A stretch of 64,000 bases of DNA from Hyphomonadaceae bacterium (GCA_019636095.1 JAHBYF010000009.1:62001-126000); one strand, 5' to 3'; shown: positions 8,737-18,150, counted from the first letter of the stretch. Program-made: numbers and translations. Notes: a model not told the origin generated them from the sequence alone.

Positions 8737-11109
8737 CTACTGAGGTGCAACGCGTAGAACATTGGGGTCGCCGCGTCCGTCGAGTGCGGTCAGTTCGACC
8801 TCGGACAAAAACTCCTCGCGACCACAGCCGAGGATGCGAGCTGCGGCCTCAAGCGCATGCGCCCAGGTCGAGTGGTTGGCGAACAGCATGCCGAATACGT
8901 CGAGCGTGCCGCCCCGATTGATGAAGCCAAGCGCGCTGGTGCGTGAAGGTCCGGCGTCGAGCCGGCGCAAGGCCCCAAGCATAGGCTCTGGGCGAGTATG
9001 GGTGAGAAAAACGCGCGGCGTCTCCTCCGGGAAGAAATGTCTGCGCTGCGCCTCGCTCGCGGCATAGGCCGTTTCGATCTCGTCGCGCCCGGCGCGGAAG
9101 CGGCCAGGCTCCAAAAGCGCGGTGACGCATGCCGAACGGCCACGCGCCATCAAGCGTTCGCCCGCACGTAGGGCTTCCGCAGTTTGATAGGCGCCAATCG
9201 CGACGAATTGGAGGTCAGCCTCTCTAGGGTCGCCGAGGAGAAGTGCTGCGCCATCCGCAACGGCTTGGTGGGCGCGCGCCCCGCTGAGCAAGCGAGCCAC
9301 AGCGCGCTTCGGCGTCACGAGGCACGCGATTTGACCATGCGAGGCGTAGACGCTTCGAAGCGAGGCCGCCGCGGAATTGGCGTCGATCGGAAACAGCACG
9401 CGCGCGGTGTCCGCCATTTCGCCCAGAAGCGCCTCAGGCAAGGTCGGATCCTGGTGCGATTGTTCGTTCTTGGCGTTTTCCCAGGTGTGCGACGTGGCTA
9501 TAAGCGCCACCGACAGCCAGCGCGGCGGCGCGCCGATCTCACGTTGACGGCGGGCAAAGATGATGTCTTGGCGCAGCGCCCCCAGCATTTTCATGGCGAA
9601 GGCTTCGTAGCTCACGGCGAGATTGAGCCCGCCTTTATTGCCGAGCGCCGCGCCAATGACTGCTTCCTCATTGAGCGCGGTAATGACGGCGCCGTCCACC
9701 GCTTCCGGTGCGCCCGGCTCGGGCGCATTCACGCGGTGGCGCAACAAATCGAGCGTTGCACCCATGTGATTGCTTTTCAACTCGTCAGGGTTGCCGACAC
9801 GCACGCGTCGATCCGGATTGGCTTTGACGATCTCAACGAAAAGTGCGTCGAGCGCCTCCATGGCGCAACTTGCGCCCCCTTCGGGCGCCCAAGACGGCTC
9901 AGGCAAAACCGGCGACGGCATAGACCTCATTGCCAGCGGATGGCGGCTTTCGCGCGGCCGCTCTTGCGCATCGTGGACAGCAAACGCCTGCGCCGCCGCA
10001 TCGAGTTCAGCTTTCGGCACAAAGAGAGCGCGCGCGCCCTCATTAAATTGCCGCCGCGCCTCGGCGTCGGCGCGAGGATTTCCGGCAAGCGGCAGATTGT
10101 GCGCGCGATTTGTGCCCGCCCCCGGAAAGCCATAGCCCTTGATGCAGCGCGCGATCACATAGGGAAGCCGCGCTGGATAGGTCCGTTCCGACATAGATGT
10201 GAAATGCATGAGCGCGGATTCGGCTTCGATGATGGCCGAGGCGTAGGCAAGCGGATCGTGACCGTCGATGATGATGGGATCAAAACCGCTTAGCCGCAGA
10301 TGCTGAGCGAGCCACTCAGCGCCTCCCTCCTGGCCGATTTCGGTGCGCTGCTCGATGCGCCTGCCATTGAGGATCATGACGGGCACGACAAAGCCGCTAT
10401 CTTCGGCGCGCCACCAGCGCGGCGACCAGTCGGAGCCACGCTGTTCTTCGAACGCTCCATCGCTCAAGAACGCAACCAAGCGCTCACCCGGCAAAGGCAT
10501 ATGAACGTATTGGGTTTCGGCAAAACCCAGATAGCCGCCTTCGGAGACGCCGCCTGCGGTGTGCGGATTGACGTGACTGCCGAGCGGCGCCGCTGGGCGC
10601 CCTTCTGGCGTCAACGCATAAGAATAAAAGTCGGCCGCGAGCCGCGAGAGACCAGCTTCGCTGCGCCCGTAGCGCCCGTGTTGGGCGGGAGATACATCCT
10701 CCAAGAGCGCGTTGACCGCTTCGATCGCAGCCACGCAATGGCCCTGCCCCAACACCCAGGCGCGCGTCTGCCCGGTGAGCGCGTTGGCAAGATGATAGCC
10801 GACAAAGGCGATGGCTGCGTTGAGCGAGCCGCCCATATGGCCTTCGGGCGCTGTCTTAAAAGCGTCCGCGGCCAAGTCTGCGCCGCTGAGATCGACGCGC
10901 GTGGCGTAACTCATGTGCGCTACGGTCCACAGCGCGGCGCTGGCGAGACGGTCAGCGGCCGCGCACAAGGTAAGCGCCCTGTCGCGATCAGCCAGCGCCC
11001 CGTCCATCCAGTGGCGCGCGACAAGGTTTTCGATTTTCGCGACGGTCTCGGGCCGGTGGCGGATGACGCCATACCCCTCCCGCCATGCGTCGCTGGCTGG
11101 TGCTGACAC
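8737..11109 (-). CDS. Phosphoketolase family protein (divergent)
   Basis: A 790-residue thiamine-diphosphate enzyme with the overall length and layout of xylulose-5-phosphate/fructose-6-phosphate phosphoketolase, which yields acetyl phosphate. Visible are HMGGSLN (about 92), GQGHCVAA, a cofactor-binding LSDGAFEEQRGSDW (about 218) and CIKGYGFPGAGTNRAHNLP (about 325). It is a divergent branch: the TPGSIHEGGELG region of classical enzymes reads VNPHTAGGVSEGGYLG. Acetate kinase lies 99 bases upstream in the same operon, the natural partner for turning acetyl phosphate into acetate and ATP. Confidence 0.88.
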   Translation of the reverse strand: MSAPASDAWREGYGVIRHRPETVAKIENLVARHWMDGALADRDRALTLCAAADRLASAALWTVAHMSYATRVDLSGADLAADAFKTAPEGHMGGSLNAAIAFVGYHLANALTGQTRAWVLGQGHCVAAIEAVNALLEDVSPAQHGRYGRSEAGLSRLAADFYSYALTPEGRPAAPLGSHVNPHTAGGVSEGGYLGFAETQYVHMPLPGERLVAFLSDGAFEEQRGSDWSPRWWRAEDSGFVVPVMILNGRRIEQRTEIGQEGGAEWLAQHLRLSGFDPIIIDGHDPLAYASAIIEAESALMHFTSMSERTYPARLPYVIARCIKGYGFPGAGTNRAHNLPLAGNPRADAEARRQFNEGARALFVPKAELDAAAQAFAVHDAQERPRESRHPLAMRSMPSPVLPEPSWAPEGGASCAMEALDALFVEIVKANPDRRVRVGNPDELKSNHMGATLDLLRHRVNAPEPGAPEAVDGAVITALNEEAVIGAALGNKGGLNLAVSYEAFAMKMLGALRQDIIFARRQREIGAPPRWLSVALIATSHTWENAKNEQSHQDPTLPEALLGEMADTARVLFPIDANSAAASLRSVYASHGQIACLVTPKRAVARLLSGARAHQAVADGAALLLGDPREADLQFVAIGAYQTAEALRAGERLMARGRSACVTALLEPGRFRAGRDEIETAYAASEAQRRHFFPEETPRVFLTHTRPEPMLGALRRLDAGPSRTSALGFINRGGTLDVFGMLFANHSTWAHALEAAARILGCGREEFLSEVELTALDGRGDPNVLRVAPQ

Positions 11110-11208
11110 GACAAAATATCCGCTTGGGGCCGGCGCGCGCCCTTCTTCTCGCCATCAACCAATACGCACGCCAGCGTCCGCGCCCTGACACATGGGTGTG
11201 CGTCCAAA

Positions 11209-12351
11209 TTAGCTCATCGTCGCCAGCGCGGCGCGGGTCTCACGTGCGATGACGGCTTCTTCGTCGGCGACGCGCGCCTCGATGATGACTTGCGCGCCGT
11301 CGCGCGAAATCACCCCCGCGCCCGCCTCGTTGCGCGCCTGATCGAGGTCGACCCCCATAAAGATCAGACCTTCACAGATGGCCGCGCGCACGCGGGGCGC
11401 GTTCTCGCCAATGCCGCCGGTAAACACCACCCGGTCGACGCCGCCGAGAATGCCCGCGAGGCCCGCAAGCCAGCGCCGGGCCGTCCGGCAGAAGAGTTCC
11501 ACCGCTTCCGCGGCGCGGGAGTCTGGCGAAACCAACAATTCGGCCATATCTGCGCTCACGCCCGAAAGGCCGAGCAATCCTGATCGGCGATTGAGAAGAT
11601 CCTCGACGTCCTCAAGAGAGCGGCCGGCGCGCAGCAGGTGCAACACAACGCCCGGGTCGATGTCTCCGCTCCGCGTCGCCATCGGCAAGCCCGAAACAGT
11701 TGAGAACCCCATTGATGTCTCGATGCTGCGCCCGCCTTCGATCGCCGTCATCGATGCGCCGGCGCCCAGGTGCGCGACGACGATGCGCTCGCGGCTAATG
11801 TCGACACCCTCGCTTTGCAACGCCGCCAAAATCGAAACAATCGACAGTCCATGAAAACCGAAGCGGCGTACGCCAGCGTTGAAGAATTCCCGCGGCAGCG
11901 CCATCATCGCCGCCGCCTTGGGTAGATTGGCGTGGAAGGCGGTGTCGAAGCAGGCGACATGCGGGCGGTCGGGCCAGCGCGCCCGGGCCGCAGCGACGCC
12001 CGCAAGGTTGGCGCTTTGGTGCAAGGGCGCCATGGCGGTAAAGTCCAAAAGCCTTGCCTCGACCCCGCCCTCAAGCAGAGTGGGCGCCACAAAGTCGGCG
12101 CCGCCATGGACCACACGGTGGCCGATGGCGTTAGGCGCAATCGGCGGCAAGGCGTTGAAAAGCGCTTCAAGCGCCTCGCCATGATCGCCGGCGCGCGATG
12201 GTTCAATCGTTTTCATTTTGCCCGCGCGCCCGATTGTGAGTTGCGGGTCCTCGCGCCCAATGCCGCTGAAATGGGCGCGCCACACGACATCGGGCGCAAA
12301 ACACGCAACGCGTACGCTTGATGAGCCACAATTGACCGTTAGTATCGGCAT
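11209..12351 (-). CDS. ackA: Acetate kinase
   Basis: A 380-residue cytosolic kinase of the ASKHA fold that interconverts acetyl phosphate plus ADP and acetate plus ATP. Motifs in order: VNCGSSSVR at the N-terminus, HRVVHGG (about 79), ACFDTAFH (about 132), RRFGFHGLS (about 162), HLGAGASM (about 192) and TGGIGENAP (about 312). The ATG at 12351 opens directly on the conserved N-terminal strand; a GTG one codon earlier is also possible. It is the first gene of the five-gene minus-strand operon; the 251-base gap upstream shows no recognisable promoter or FNR-type site. Confidence 0.92.
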   Translation of the reverse strand: MPILTVNCGSSSVRVACFAPDVVWRAHFSGIGREDPQLTIGRAGKMKTIEPSRAGDHGEALEALFNALPPIAPNAIGHRVVHGGADFVAPTLLEGGVEARLLDFTAMAPLHQSANLAGVAAARARWPDRPHVACFDTAFHANLPKAAAMMALPREFFNAGVRRFGFHGLSIVSILAALQSEGVDISRERIVVAHLGAGASMTAIEGGRSIETSMGFSTVSGLPMATRSGDIDPGVVLHLLRAGRSLEDVEDLLNRRSGLLGLSGVSADMAELLVSPDSRAAEAVELFCRTARRWLAGLAGILGGVDRVVFTGGIGENAPRVRAAICEGLIFMGVDLDQARNEAGAGVISRDGAQVIIEARVADEEAVIARETRAALATMS

Positions 12352-12602
12352 CACCGTTAGGTCGCCTCACTCAACGAACGCGCTCATACAACGACGCAGC
12401 GAAGGTCTTGCGCCCGGGAACGCAATCGCGCCGGCCGCATTGCGATCGCCGAAGGCGTGCCCTTTCGCGATGACGCAAATCCAGCAAGCTGCCCCGTGCA
12501 CATCTCCGACTTATTTGGTTGCGTTGTTGAGCGGCGCTCTCTCCCGCGACCGTTGCTGGTTCAGAGGTAAAACCATCAACCCCGCTCTGCTCGCGCAGGA
12601 TT

Positions 12603-12989
12603 CTAGATTGCATCGACAGCTTGACGAAGCAACGTTTGCACTGTCGCCGCGACTTCCGCCAATGTCGGATTTTGCACGGCTTGCATCGACTTAACCGGAT
12701 CTACGGCAGCCACCTCCACCGATCCTTCCGTCGCCTGCCGGACAATAACGTTGCATGGCAACATGACGCCGATTTTGTCTTCCACTTGCAGTGCACGGCT
12801 CGCATGATGCGGATTGCAGGCGCCCAGGATAACGTAGGGTGCAAGGTTCGCACCGACCTTTGCCTTCAGCGTCTGCGCCACATCAATTTCCGAGAGTATC
12901 CCAAATCCTCGTTCCGCGAGCGCGGCCTTCGCACGCGCGACGACATCGGGAAAAGGCGCATTTACGATCTTGGCAAAATAGTAACTCAT
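12603..12989 (-). CDS. DUF302 family protein
   Basis: A 128-residue soluble protein matching DUF302: N-terminal strand-helix (AKIVNAPFPDVVARAKAALAE), then GFGILSEIDV, ACNPHHASRAL and LPCNVIVRQ. The fold is a small two-layer alpha/beta domain without known activity; members often occur beside metal or redox genes. ATG 12989 is preceded by GAGG at 8 bases, so it is preferred to an upstream in-frame start that adds a non-conserved 13 residues. It stands alone between the acetate kinase operon and the first ECF sigma gene. Confidence 0.85.
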   Translation of the reverse strand: MSYYFAKIVNAPFPDVVARAKAALAERGFGILSEIDVAQTLKAKVGANLAPYVILGACNPHHASRALQVEDKIGVMLPCNVIVRQATEGSVEVAAVDPVKSMQAVQNPTLAEVAATVQTLLRQAVDAI

Positions 12990-13119
12990 TTGCGTCGCCT
13001 CGTCTTGTTCGGGAGCCGCGTGTTGCAATCCTGTGCTGCTTATGTGGATCGCGCCAATCGCATTTCCAGCTATAGCAGCGGCGCTTCACCGCGGCGGGCC
13101 GAGGGGGTTCGGGCCGCCG

Positions 13120-13758
13120 TTAGGAGCGCGGTTCCATGGCGCGACGTTCCATCTCGGTGGAAAGCAAGTCGCGCGCGCGATGCACGCGATATTCAAGCGA
13201 CTTCACTGAGCAGCCGAGCGTTGCGCTAGCGGCCGCTTGCGATAGACCGTCGACGGCTGTGAGCATCAGCGCCTCGCGCAGATGCTCGGGCAAGGCCGCC
13301 AGCGCCTGGCGCAGTATGCGCACTTCTTCGCGGCCTATCGTTTCCGCCTCGGGCGAGGGCGCGTCGTCGGCGACGCGCAGGTCCTCACCTTCGGGACACT
13401 GGCCCCAGAAACCTCGGCGGGTCGCGGCGCGGCGCGCCGCGTCCCGGCATTTGTTCAACGCGATCGCGTGGAGCCAGGTCTTGAACGAACGGTCTGGATC
13501 GAAGCTCGCCATTGCGCCCCAGGCCGCGACGAAGGCTTCTTGAACGATATCGCTTGCCGCGTCGGCGTCAGCGAAGCGGCGGCGCACAAAGCGATAGAGA
13601 TCGTCCTTATGGGCGGTCATGAGCGCGCTGAACGCGGTCCGATCACCACGCTGGGCCCGCGCAATCAAATCGTCGAAGCCGCCGATGAAGGCGATCCGGC
13701 GCAATGGGGAACGGACCTGCCCCGGCAGCGCTGAAGGCTGAGCCGCAATGGGTTTCAT
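13120..13758 (-). CDS. ECF RNA polymerase sigma factor (CnrH-like, module 1)
   Basis: A 212-residue ECF sigma factor with region 2 at about residues 32-100 (DLYRFVRRRFAD, DIVQEAFVAAW, FKTWLHAIALNKCRD) and region 4 at about 145-205 (LPEHLREALMLTAVDGLS plus a helix-turn-helix). A 30-residue N-terminal extension precedes region 2. It is divergent from the anti-sigma-like and CnrX-like genes at 13959 and 14238, so the three form a CnrYXH-type module, with sigma split off on the other strand. No shared GGG...GCGTA motif faces this gene, so its own control may differ. Confidence 0.9.
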   Translation of the reverse strand: MKPIAAQPSALPGQVRSPLRRIAFIGGFDDLIARAQRGDRTAFSALMTAHKDDLYRFVRRRFADADAASDIVQEAFVAAWGAMASFDPDRSFKTWLHAIALNKCRDAARRAATRRGFWGQCPEGEDLRVADDAPSPEAETIGREEVRILRQALAALPEHLREALMLTAVDGLSQAAASATLGCSVKSLEYRVHRARDLLSTEMERRAMEPRS

Positions 13759-13906
13759 GATCGCCTCGCTGGCCGAGAAGAACGCGGCCCCATGACAAGG
13801 TCGCGCCTAACTTGCATCCGTGCTTTGCTTAGGATCAAGTCCCTGCATTTGCGCCTTGGCCGTCTCGTCCTTGCTCTCGCGGAGCCCAATGGGCTAGCTC
13901 TACCCA

Positions 13907-13930
13907 GGGCGCGCGCCGCCGCGCGCGTAT
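13907..13930 (+). promoter_or_regulatory. Shared ECF-type promoter motif, module 1
   Basis: GGG at 13907-13909, 15 bases of GC-rich spacer, then GCGTAT ending at 13930. It lies 29 bases upstream of the CnrY-like CTG start, in the 200-base divergent region shared with the sigma gene. Confidence 0.65.
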
Positions 13931-13958
13931 AGAAGAATGTGATCGCCCGGAGGCTTCC

Positions 13959-14234
13959 CTGACCGACCTTGATCGCCAACTCGCCGCTTTGGGCCGGGTG
14001 GACATCGACACAGCATTGGACAAACTGGAGAGCGAGGTCTGGGGCCGGATCGATGCGCGCGCGCGGTCCCGCGCGAGCGCCAGCGCCGGCAGCGCTGTCG
14101 CGGGCGTTTGCGCCTTTGTCTTTTTGGTCAGCTCGGCCATTGGCGTATCGACCGCCGCAGCATCGGCTACGGTGGCGCTTGGGCCGTTTGCGCTCGATCA
14201 GCCCTATGCGCCCGCCACCGCGATCGCCCGGTAA
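13959..14234 (+). CDS. CnrY-like anti-sigma membrane protein (module 1), CTG start
   Basis: A 91-residue protein with a charged cytoplasmic N-terminal half and one membrane segment at about residues 45-65, the architecture of the CnrY-type antisigma factors that hold a cognate ECF sigma at the membrane. I place the start at CTG 13959 because GGAGG sits 5 bases upstream and the N-terminus (LTDLDRQLAAL) aligns with MTVDLERLLLAL of the paralogue at 21149. A TTG at 13989 would lose that region. It is followed 3 bases later by the CnrX-like sensor. CTG initiation is rare and needs proof. Confidence 0.7.
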   Translation: MTDLDRQLAALGRVDIDTALDKLESEVWGRIDARARSRASASAGSAVAGVCAFVFLVSSAIGVSTAAASATVALGPFALDQPYAPATAIAR

Positions 14235-14237
14235 GTC

Positions 14238-14684
14238 ATGTTGAAGGCTTGGAAGCTGCTTGTTCTCGCCGCCCTCGTCGGGTTCGGCGCAGGGTTGGGA
14301 GGCGTGTTCGTCGGCGCAAGCCTCACGCGCGCCGATCCTCATCGAGACACGCTCGACGCAGCGGTTCATCGCGAACTTGATCTGACGCCCGAACAGGACC
14401 GAAGGTTGGAGGCGATTGAAGCTGGTTACGCCGCGCGCAAGGCAACACTTGACGCAGAGCTGCGCGCGGCCGCGCGCGACATAGCCGCGGCCGTGGCCGA
14501 AGACCACGCCCAGAGCGAACGCCTCAGCCAGGCGATTGAGCGGTTTCACAATGCCATGGGCCAGACGCAAAGGGACGCCATCGCGCACGTCTTCGACATG
14601 CGCGCCGTGCTCGATCCCGATCAACAGGCGCGGTTCGACATGATCGTGCGCGAAGAATTGCTCCACGGCGTCGAAGAAGAATGA
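14238..14684 (+). CDS. CnrX-like periplasmic metal sensor (module 1)
   Basis: A 148-residue protein with an N-terminal membrane anchor (about 8-30) and a helical periplasmic domain of the metal-resistance/CnrX type. Candidate metal ligands fit the CnrX pattern: His35 and His44 before the first helix, and His117-x3-Met121 in AHVFDMRAVL. In CnrX these positions bind Ni or Co and signal to the antisigma protein. It follows the CnrY-like gene and faces away from the sigma gene. Which metal it senses cannot be read off; copper, nickel or zinc are all possible given the neighbours. Confidence 0.85.
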   Translation: MLKAWKLLVLAALVGFGAGLGGVFVGASLTRADPHRDTLDAAVHRELDLTPEQDRRLEAIEAGYAARKATLDAELRAAARDIAAAVAEDHAQSERLSQAIERFHNAMGQTQRDAIAHVFDMRAVLDPDQQARFDMIVREELLHGVEEE

Positions 14685-14965
14685 ACGGAGGCCACAGCTG
14701 TCGCGAGGCGAATGGAACCAAAGCTGGCGACCGACGCGTATGGGCTTTGGCGCAGCGGCTGCAGAAGGATGGCCCGCACCCGTGCGTTCGTAAGACTGCA
14801 GCGTCACCGGAAAGCCTGGTTCATTCTTGAAGCGCCCCTTTGAGAGAAAGGACGCTGCCAAGCCGCAATTATTACAGGCAGCTCCTCTGCGACCGATTGC
14901 GCGCCCCGCCCGCCGATTTTTCGCCGGCCCGAGAAGAGCCAATCACGGCGCCGTTTGGCGCTTGC

Positions 14966-15547
14966 TCATCCGTGTTCCGCATGCACGGGGTTGGGCGGGG
15001 GACATTCGCAATCGCCAAAGCCGTGGATGACGCACACGGCGCAGAGTCGCAGCACCAGCGCGCGTAGCCGCGCCCGCGCGCGGTGTAAGCGGACGGTCAG
15101 CGCGTTGAGGGTGAGGCCCAAATTCGCGGCGACACTCGCTCGATCCCGGTCCTCGAGATCGATAGCTCGAATGAGCGCCGCGTCGTTTTCCGGAAGGGCG
15201 TCCAGGAGCGCCAGCAAACATGCGCACGCAGCGCGGTCCGCCTCGGTTTCGGCGGCGAGAGAGCCCAGGCCTTCGGCCGGCGCCTCGCGGGCCCGTTGTC
15301 GGGCGAGGCCGCGATAGTGATCGGCAATGGCTGTCGCCAGCACCCGGGACAACCAGGTACGGGCCGCGCCGCCCTGCTTCAGATCGCCGGCGCGCTCCAA
15401 GGCGCGGGTGCAAAAGGCCTGCAGCACGTCGTCGGCGTGACTTGCATCGCCGAGCCTGGAGCGGAGGTGCGCGCGGATTTTCTCAAGGCCCGTTTCAAGT
15501 GCGCGCCGCACCTCAGTTTCTGGCATTTCGTTTGGGTCACGAGGCAT
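14966..15547 (-). CDS. ECF sigma factor with Cys-rich C-terminal tail
   Basis: A 193-residue ECF sigma factor. Region 2 covers about residues 18-85 (DASHADDVLQAFCTRALERA, ARTWLSRVLATAIADHYR) and region 4 about 118-165 (LPENDAALIRAIDLEDRDRASVA and LTLNALTVRLHRARARL). After region 4 comes a tail with CAVCVIHGFGDCEC, four Cys and one His, which looks like a small metal- or redox-binding element. It lies downstream of copA on the same strand, separated by three hairpins. A shared GGG...GCGTAG motif faces it from 79 bases upstream, so it may have its own, possibly autoregulated, promoter. Confidence 0.88.
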   Translation of the reverse strand: MPRDPNEMPETEVRRALETGLEKIRAHLRSRLGDASHADDVLQAFCTRALERAGDLKQGGAARTWLSRVLATAIADHYRGLARQRAREAPAEGLGSLAAETEADRAACACLLALLDALPENDAALIRAIDLEDRDRASVAANLGLTLNALTVRLHRARARLRALVLRLCAVCVIHGFGDCECPPPNPVHAEHG

Positions 15548-15619
15548 GGGCCAGATCGCTTCTTCCGGAGAGAACTCTTGCGGCTAACCAGGCGGAAGCC
15601 AAGCGTCACGGGGCCGATG

Positions 15620-15688
15620 GGGCCGCTACGCGGCCCAAAGGGCGGCCCCACGGCCGCCCTCCCCACCCACAACGGGCCTCAGACCCGT
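15620..15688. repeat. Three adjacent hairpins between copA and the sigma gene
   Basis: Three inverted repeats lie side by side: 15620-15626 with 15630-15636 (7 bp, 3-base loop), 15640-15647 with 15652-15659 (8 bp, 4-base loop), and 15672-15676 with 15684-15688 (5 bp, spanning the copA stop codon). None is followed by a T-run. They may end or attenuate copA transcription, or stabilise the mRNA 3' end. Confidence 0.6.
15626..15649 (-). promoter_or_regulatory. Shared ECF-type promoter motif
   Basis: Read on the minus strand: GGG (15649-15647), 15 bases, then GCGTAG ending at 15626, 79 bases before the sigma start at 15547. It overlaps two of the hairpins, so the GC-rich context makes this copy less certain. 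Confidence 0.4.
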
Positions 15689-18105
15689 AACGAGCCCAGA
15701 CGCAGAGAATTTGCAATCACCGAAACCGAAGATAACGCCATCGCCATGGCCGCAATCATCGGCGAAAGCAGCGCCCCTGTTAGGGGATAGAGGACGCCTG
15801 CGGCGATCGGAATGCCAGCGACGTTATAGGCGAAGGCGAAGAATAGATTTTGGCGGATGTTGCGCATCACGGCACGCGAGATGGTGCGCGCGCGGACAAT
15901 GCCGCCAAGATCGCCGCGCAATAGAGTCACGCCGGCACTCTCGATCGCCACATCCGTACCCCCGCCCATAGCGATGCCGACATCGGCCGCGGCCAGAGCG
16001 GGCGCGTCGTTGACGCCGTCGCCCGCCATCGCCACGACGCGCCCCTGCCGCTGCAGCCGCTCAACAATACGAGACTTGTCTTCCGGCAGCACTTCGGCCT
16101 CGATCTCATCGATGCCAAGGCCACGCGCCACCGCCTCGGCCGTGGTTCGGTTGTCGCCGGTCAGCATGACGAGACGCATGCCTTGCATGCGTAAGGCTTC
16201 AAGCGCCGCCAGCGTCGTCGCTTTCACCGGATCGGCGATCGCGACGAGGCCAGCAAGCTTTCCGTCGATGGCGACATAGATCGCCGTTGCGCCGTCGCGC
16301 CGCGCGGCGCCCGCTTCGCTCTTCAAACCCGACGAATCGATGCCCTGTTCGTCTAGAAAGCGCTCCGCGCCGATCACGACTTTGCGCGCCGCAACGACGC
16401 CGAGAACGCCCTTACCGGTGGGCGAGTCGAATTCTGTGGGTTCGAGAAGCTCAATGCCGCGCGCCTGAGCCGCCCCGACAATGGCCAAGCCGAGGGGATG
16501 TTCGCTGCGGTTCTCAAGGCTTGCGGCAAGGCGCAGCACTTCGTTGAGATCGCCACCATCGGCGACGTGAATCGCCGTCACCGCCGGCTTGCCTTCGGTC
16601 AGCGTGCCGGTCTTGTCGAGTACAAGCGTATCAACCTTCTCGAACCGCTCTAACGCTTCGGCGTTCTTGATAAGGACGCCCGCGCGCGCGCCACGTCCCA
16701 CGCCCTGCATGATCGACATGGGCGTTGCGAGCCCCAGCGCACATGGGCAAGCAATGATCAGCACTGAAACCGCCGCGATCAATCCGTAGGAGAAAGCCGG
16801 TGATGGGCCAAACGTCCACCATGTTGAGAAGGCGATCGCGGCGACGACGATGACGGCGGGCACAAACCAGCCCGACACCTTGTCCGCCAGCCGCTGAATC
16901 GGCGCACGCGACCGTTGGGCCTCGGCCACCATCTGCACGATGCGCGAGAGCATTGTGTCAGCCCCGACCCGATCAGCTTCGATCACCAATGCGCCCGTTT
17001 GATTGAGTGTCCCGCCTGTCACGCGCTCGCCGCCCTCTCGCGTGACAGGCATGGATTCGCCCGTCACCATCGACTCATCGATAGATGAACGACCGTCAAT
17101 CACGATGGCGTCGACGGGGATTTTCTCTCCCGGACGCACGCGCAGGCGGTCGCCCACGACGATCTGATCGAGCGAGACTTCTTGCTCGGCGCCGTCGCGC
17201 AGCCGGCGCGCCGTCTTGGGCGCAAGATCGAGCAACGCTCGAATAGCCCCGCCGGTGCGCTCGCGCGCTTGCAACTCAAGCACCTGACCCAACAAAACCA
17301 GCACCGTGATCACGGCGGAAGCCTCGAAGTAGACAGCAACGAGACCGTGCGCGTCGCGGAACTCCGCTGGAAAGAGAGAAGGCGCCGCGAGGGCGATGAG
17401 GCTGTAGAGCCACGCCACGCCAGTCCCCAGCGCGATCAAAGTGAACATGTTGAGATTGCGCGTCTTCAAGGACTGGTAGCCGCGCTCGAAGAAAGGCCAG
17501 CCAGCCCAGAGCACCACGGGTGTCGCCAGCAGGAATTGCAGCCAGCCATTCCATGCGGGCGGAACAAAACGATCAACACCGAGGAAGTGACGGCCCATCT
17601 CAAGGGCAAGCACCGGTAGTGCGAGCGCCGCGCCGATCCAGAAGCGGCGGGTCATGTCGATCAGTTCCGGGTTGGGCCCAGCGTCGGCGCTGGGCATCAT
17701 CGGCTCAAGCGCCATGCCGCAGATCGGGCATGAGCCCGGCCCATCGCGGATGATTTCGGGGTGCATGGGGCAGGTCCATTTCGAACCGGCCGGAACTGTC
17801 ATCGGATCGACGGCCGGCGCACCGTGCGGCGCGTGGGCGTGCGCATGGCATGAGCCGCCCTCATCTGCTGCGGCAGGCTTGGCGCAGCAAGCATGCTCGC
17901 CGGCGGGCTTGGTATATTTCGCGGAATCAGCCTCGAACTTGGCCTTGCAGCCGGCGCTGCAGAACAACACCTCTTGGTCAGCGTGCATGAGCCTGTGCGG
18001 CGTGTCAGGCTTGGGCGTCATGCCGCAGACGGGATCGCGCGGCGTGCGATCGGCGCCTGCTTGGCTCTTATGATCTTGGCTGTGACTGTGGTCGTGAGTG
18101 TGCAT
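15679..18105 (-). CDS. copA: Copper-exporting P1B-type ATPase
   Basis: An 808-residue Cu(I)-exporting ATPase of the inner membrane. In order: a His-rich start, a YHS/TRASH-like domain (DPVCGM at about 24, with FCSAGC), a heavy-metal-binding segment ([21 protein letters not shown] at about 115), the transmembrane core with [11 protein letters not shown], the CPC metal motif in IIACPCALG, the phosphorylation site DKTGTLTEG and [10 protein letters not shown]. It lacks a classical CxxC HMA domain. I start it at ATG 18105, because the longer frame to GTG 18159 would run into the CueR promoter. It is divergent from cueR, which should induce it with copper. Confidence 0.93.
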   Translation of the reverse strand: MHTHDHSHSQDHKSQAGADRTPRDPVCGMTPKPDTPHRLMHADQEVLFCSAGCKAKFEADSAKYTKPAGEHACCAKPAAADEGGSCHAHAHAPHGAPAVDPMTVPAGSKWTCPMHPEIIRDGPGSCPICGMALEPMMPSADAGPNPELIDMTRRFWIGAALALPVLALEMGRHFLGVDRFVPPAWNGWLQFLLATPVVLWAGWPFFERGYQSLKTRNLNMFTLIALGTGVAWLYSLIALAAPSLFPAEFRDAHGLVAVYFEASAVITVLVLLGQVLELQARERTGGAIRALLDLAPKTARRLRDGAEQEVSLDQIVVGDRLRVRPGEKIPVDAIVIDGRSSIDESMVTGESMPVTREGGERVTGGTLNQTGALVIEADRVGADTMLSRIVQMVAEAQRSRAPIQRLADKVSGWFVPAVIVVAAIAFSTWWTFGPSPAFSYGLIAAVSVLIIACPCALGLATPMSIMQGVGRGARAGVLIKNAEALERFEKVDTLVLDKTGTLTEGKPAVTAIHVADGGDLNEVLRLAASLENRSEHPLGLAIVGAAQARGIELLEPTEFDSPTGKGVLGVVAARKVVIGAERFLDEQGIDSSGLKSEAGAARRDGATAIYVAIDGKLAGLVAIADPVKATTLAALEALRMQGMRLVMLTGDNRTTAEAVARGLGIDEIEAEVLPEDKSRIVERLQRQGRVVAMAGDGVNDAPALAAADVGIAMGGGTDVAIESAGVTLLRGDLGGIVRARTISRAVMRNIRQNLFFAFAYNVAGIPIAAGVLYPLTGALLSPMIAAMAMALSSVSVIANSLRLGSLRV

Positions 18106-18150
18106 AGCTGATAACGCGAGCGCTCGCGCTCCTGGTTTGACTTGAAAAGC

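Noticed and set aside
12352..12602. Possible FNR or dyad control site upstream of ackA
   Set aside because: Only an imperfect GC-rich dyad (around 12420-12445) is present; no TTGAT-N4-ATCAA-like site and no copy of the shared motif.
13755..14942. 395-codon minus-strand frame over the CnrY/CnrX-like genes
   Set aside because: It runs antisense through two genes with clear architecture and has no recognisable domain or ribosome site.
14685..14965. Possible small gene between the sensor and the third sigma gene
   Set aside because: No frame with a plausible start, signal or motif; nothing I can support in these 281 bases.
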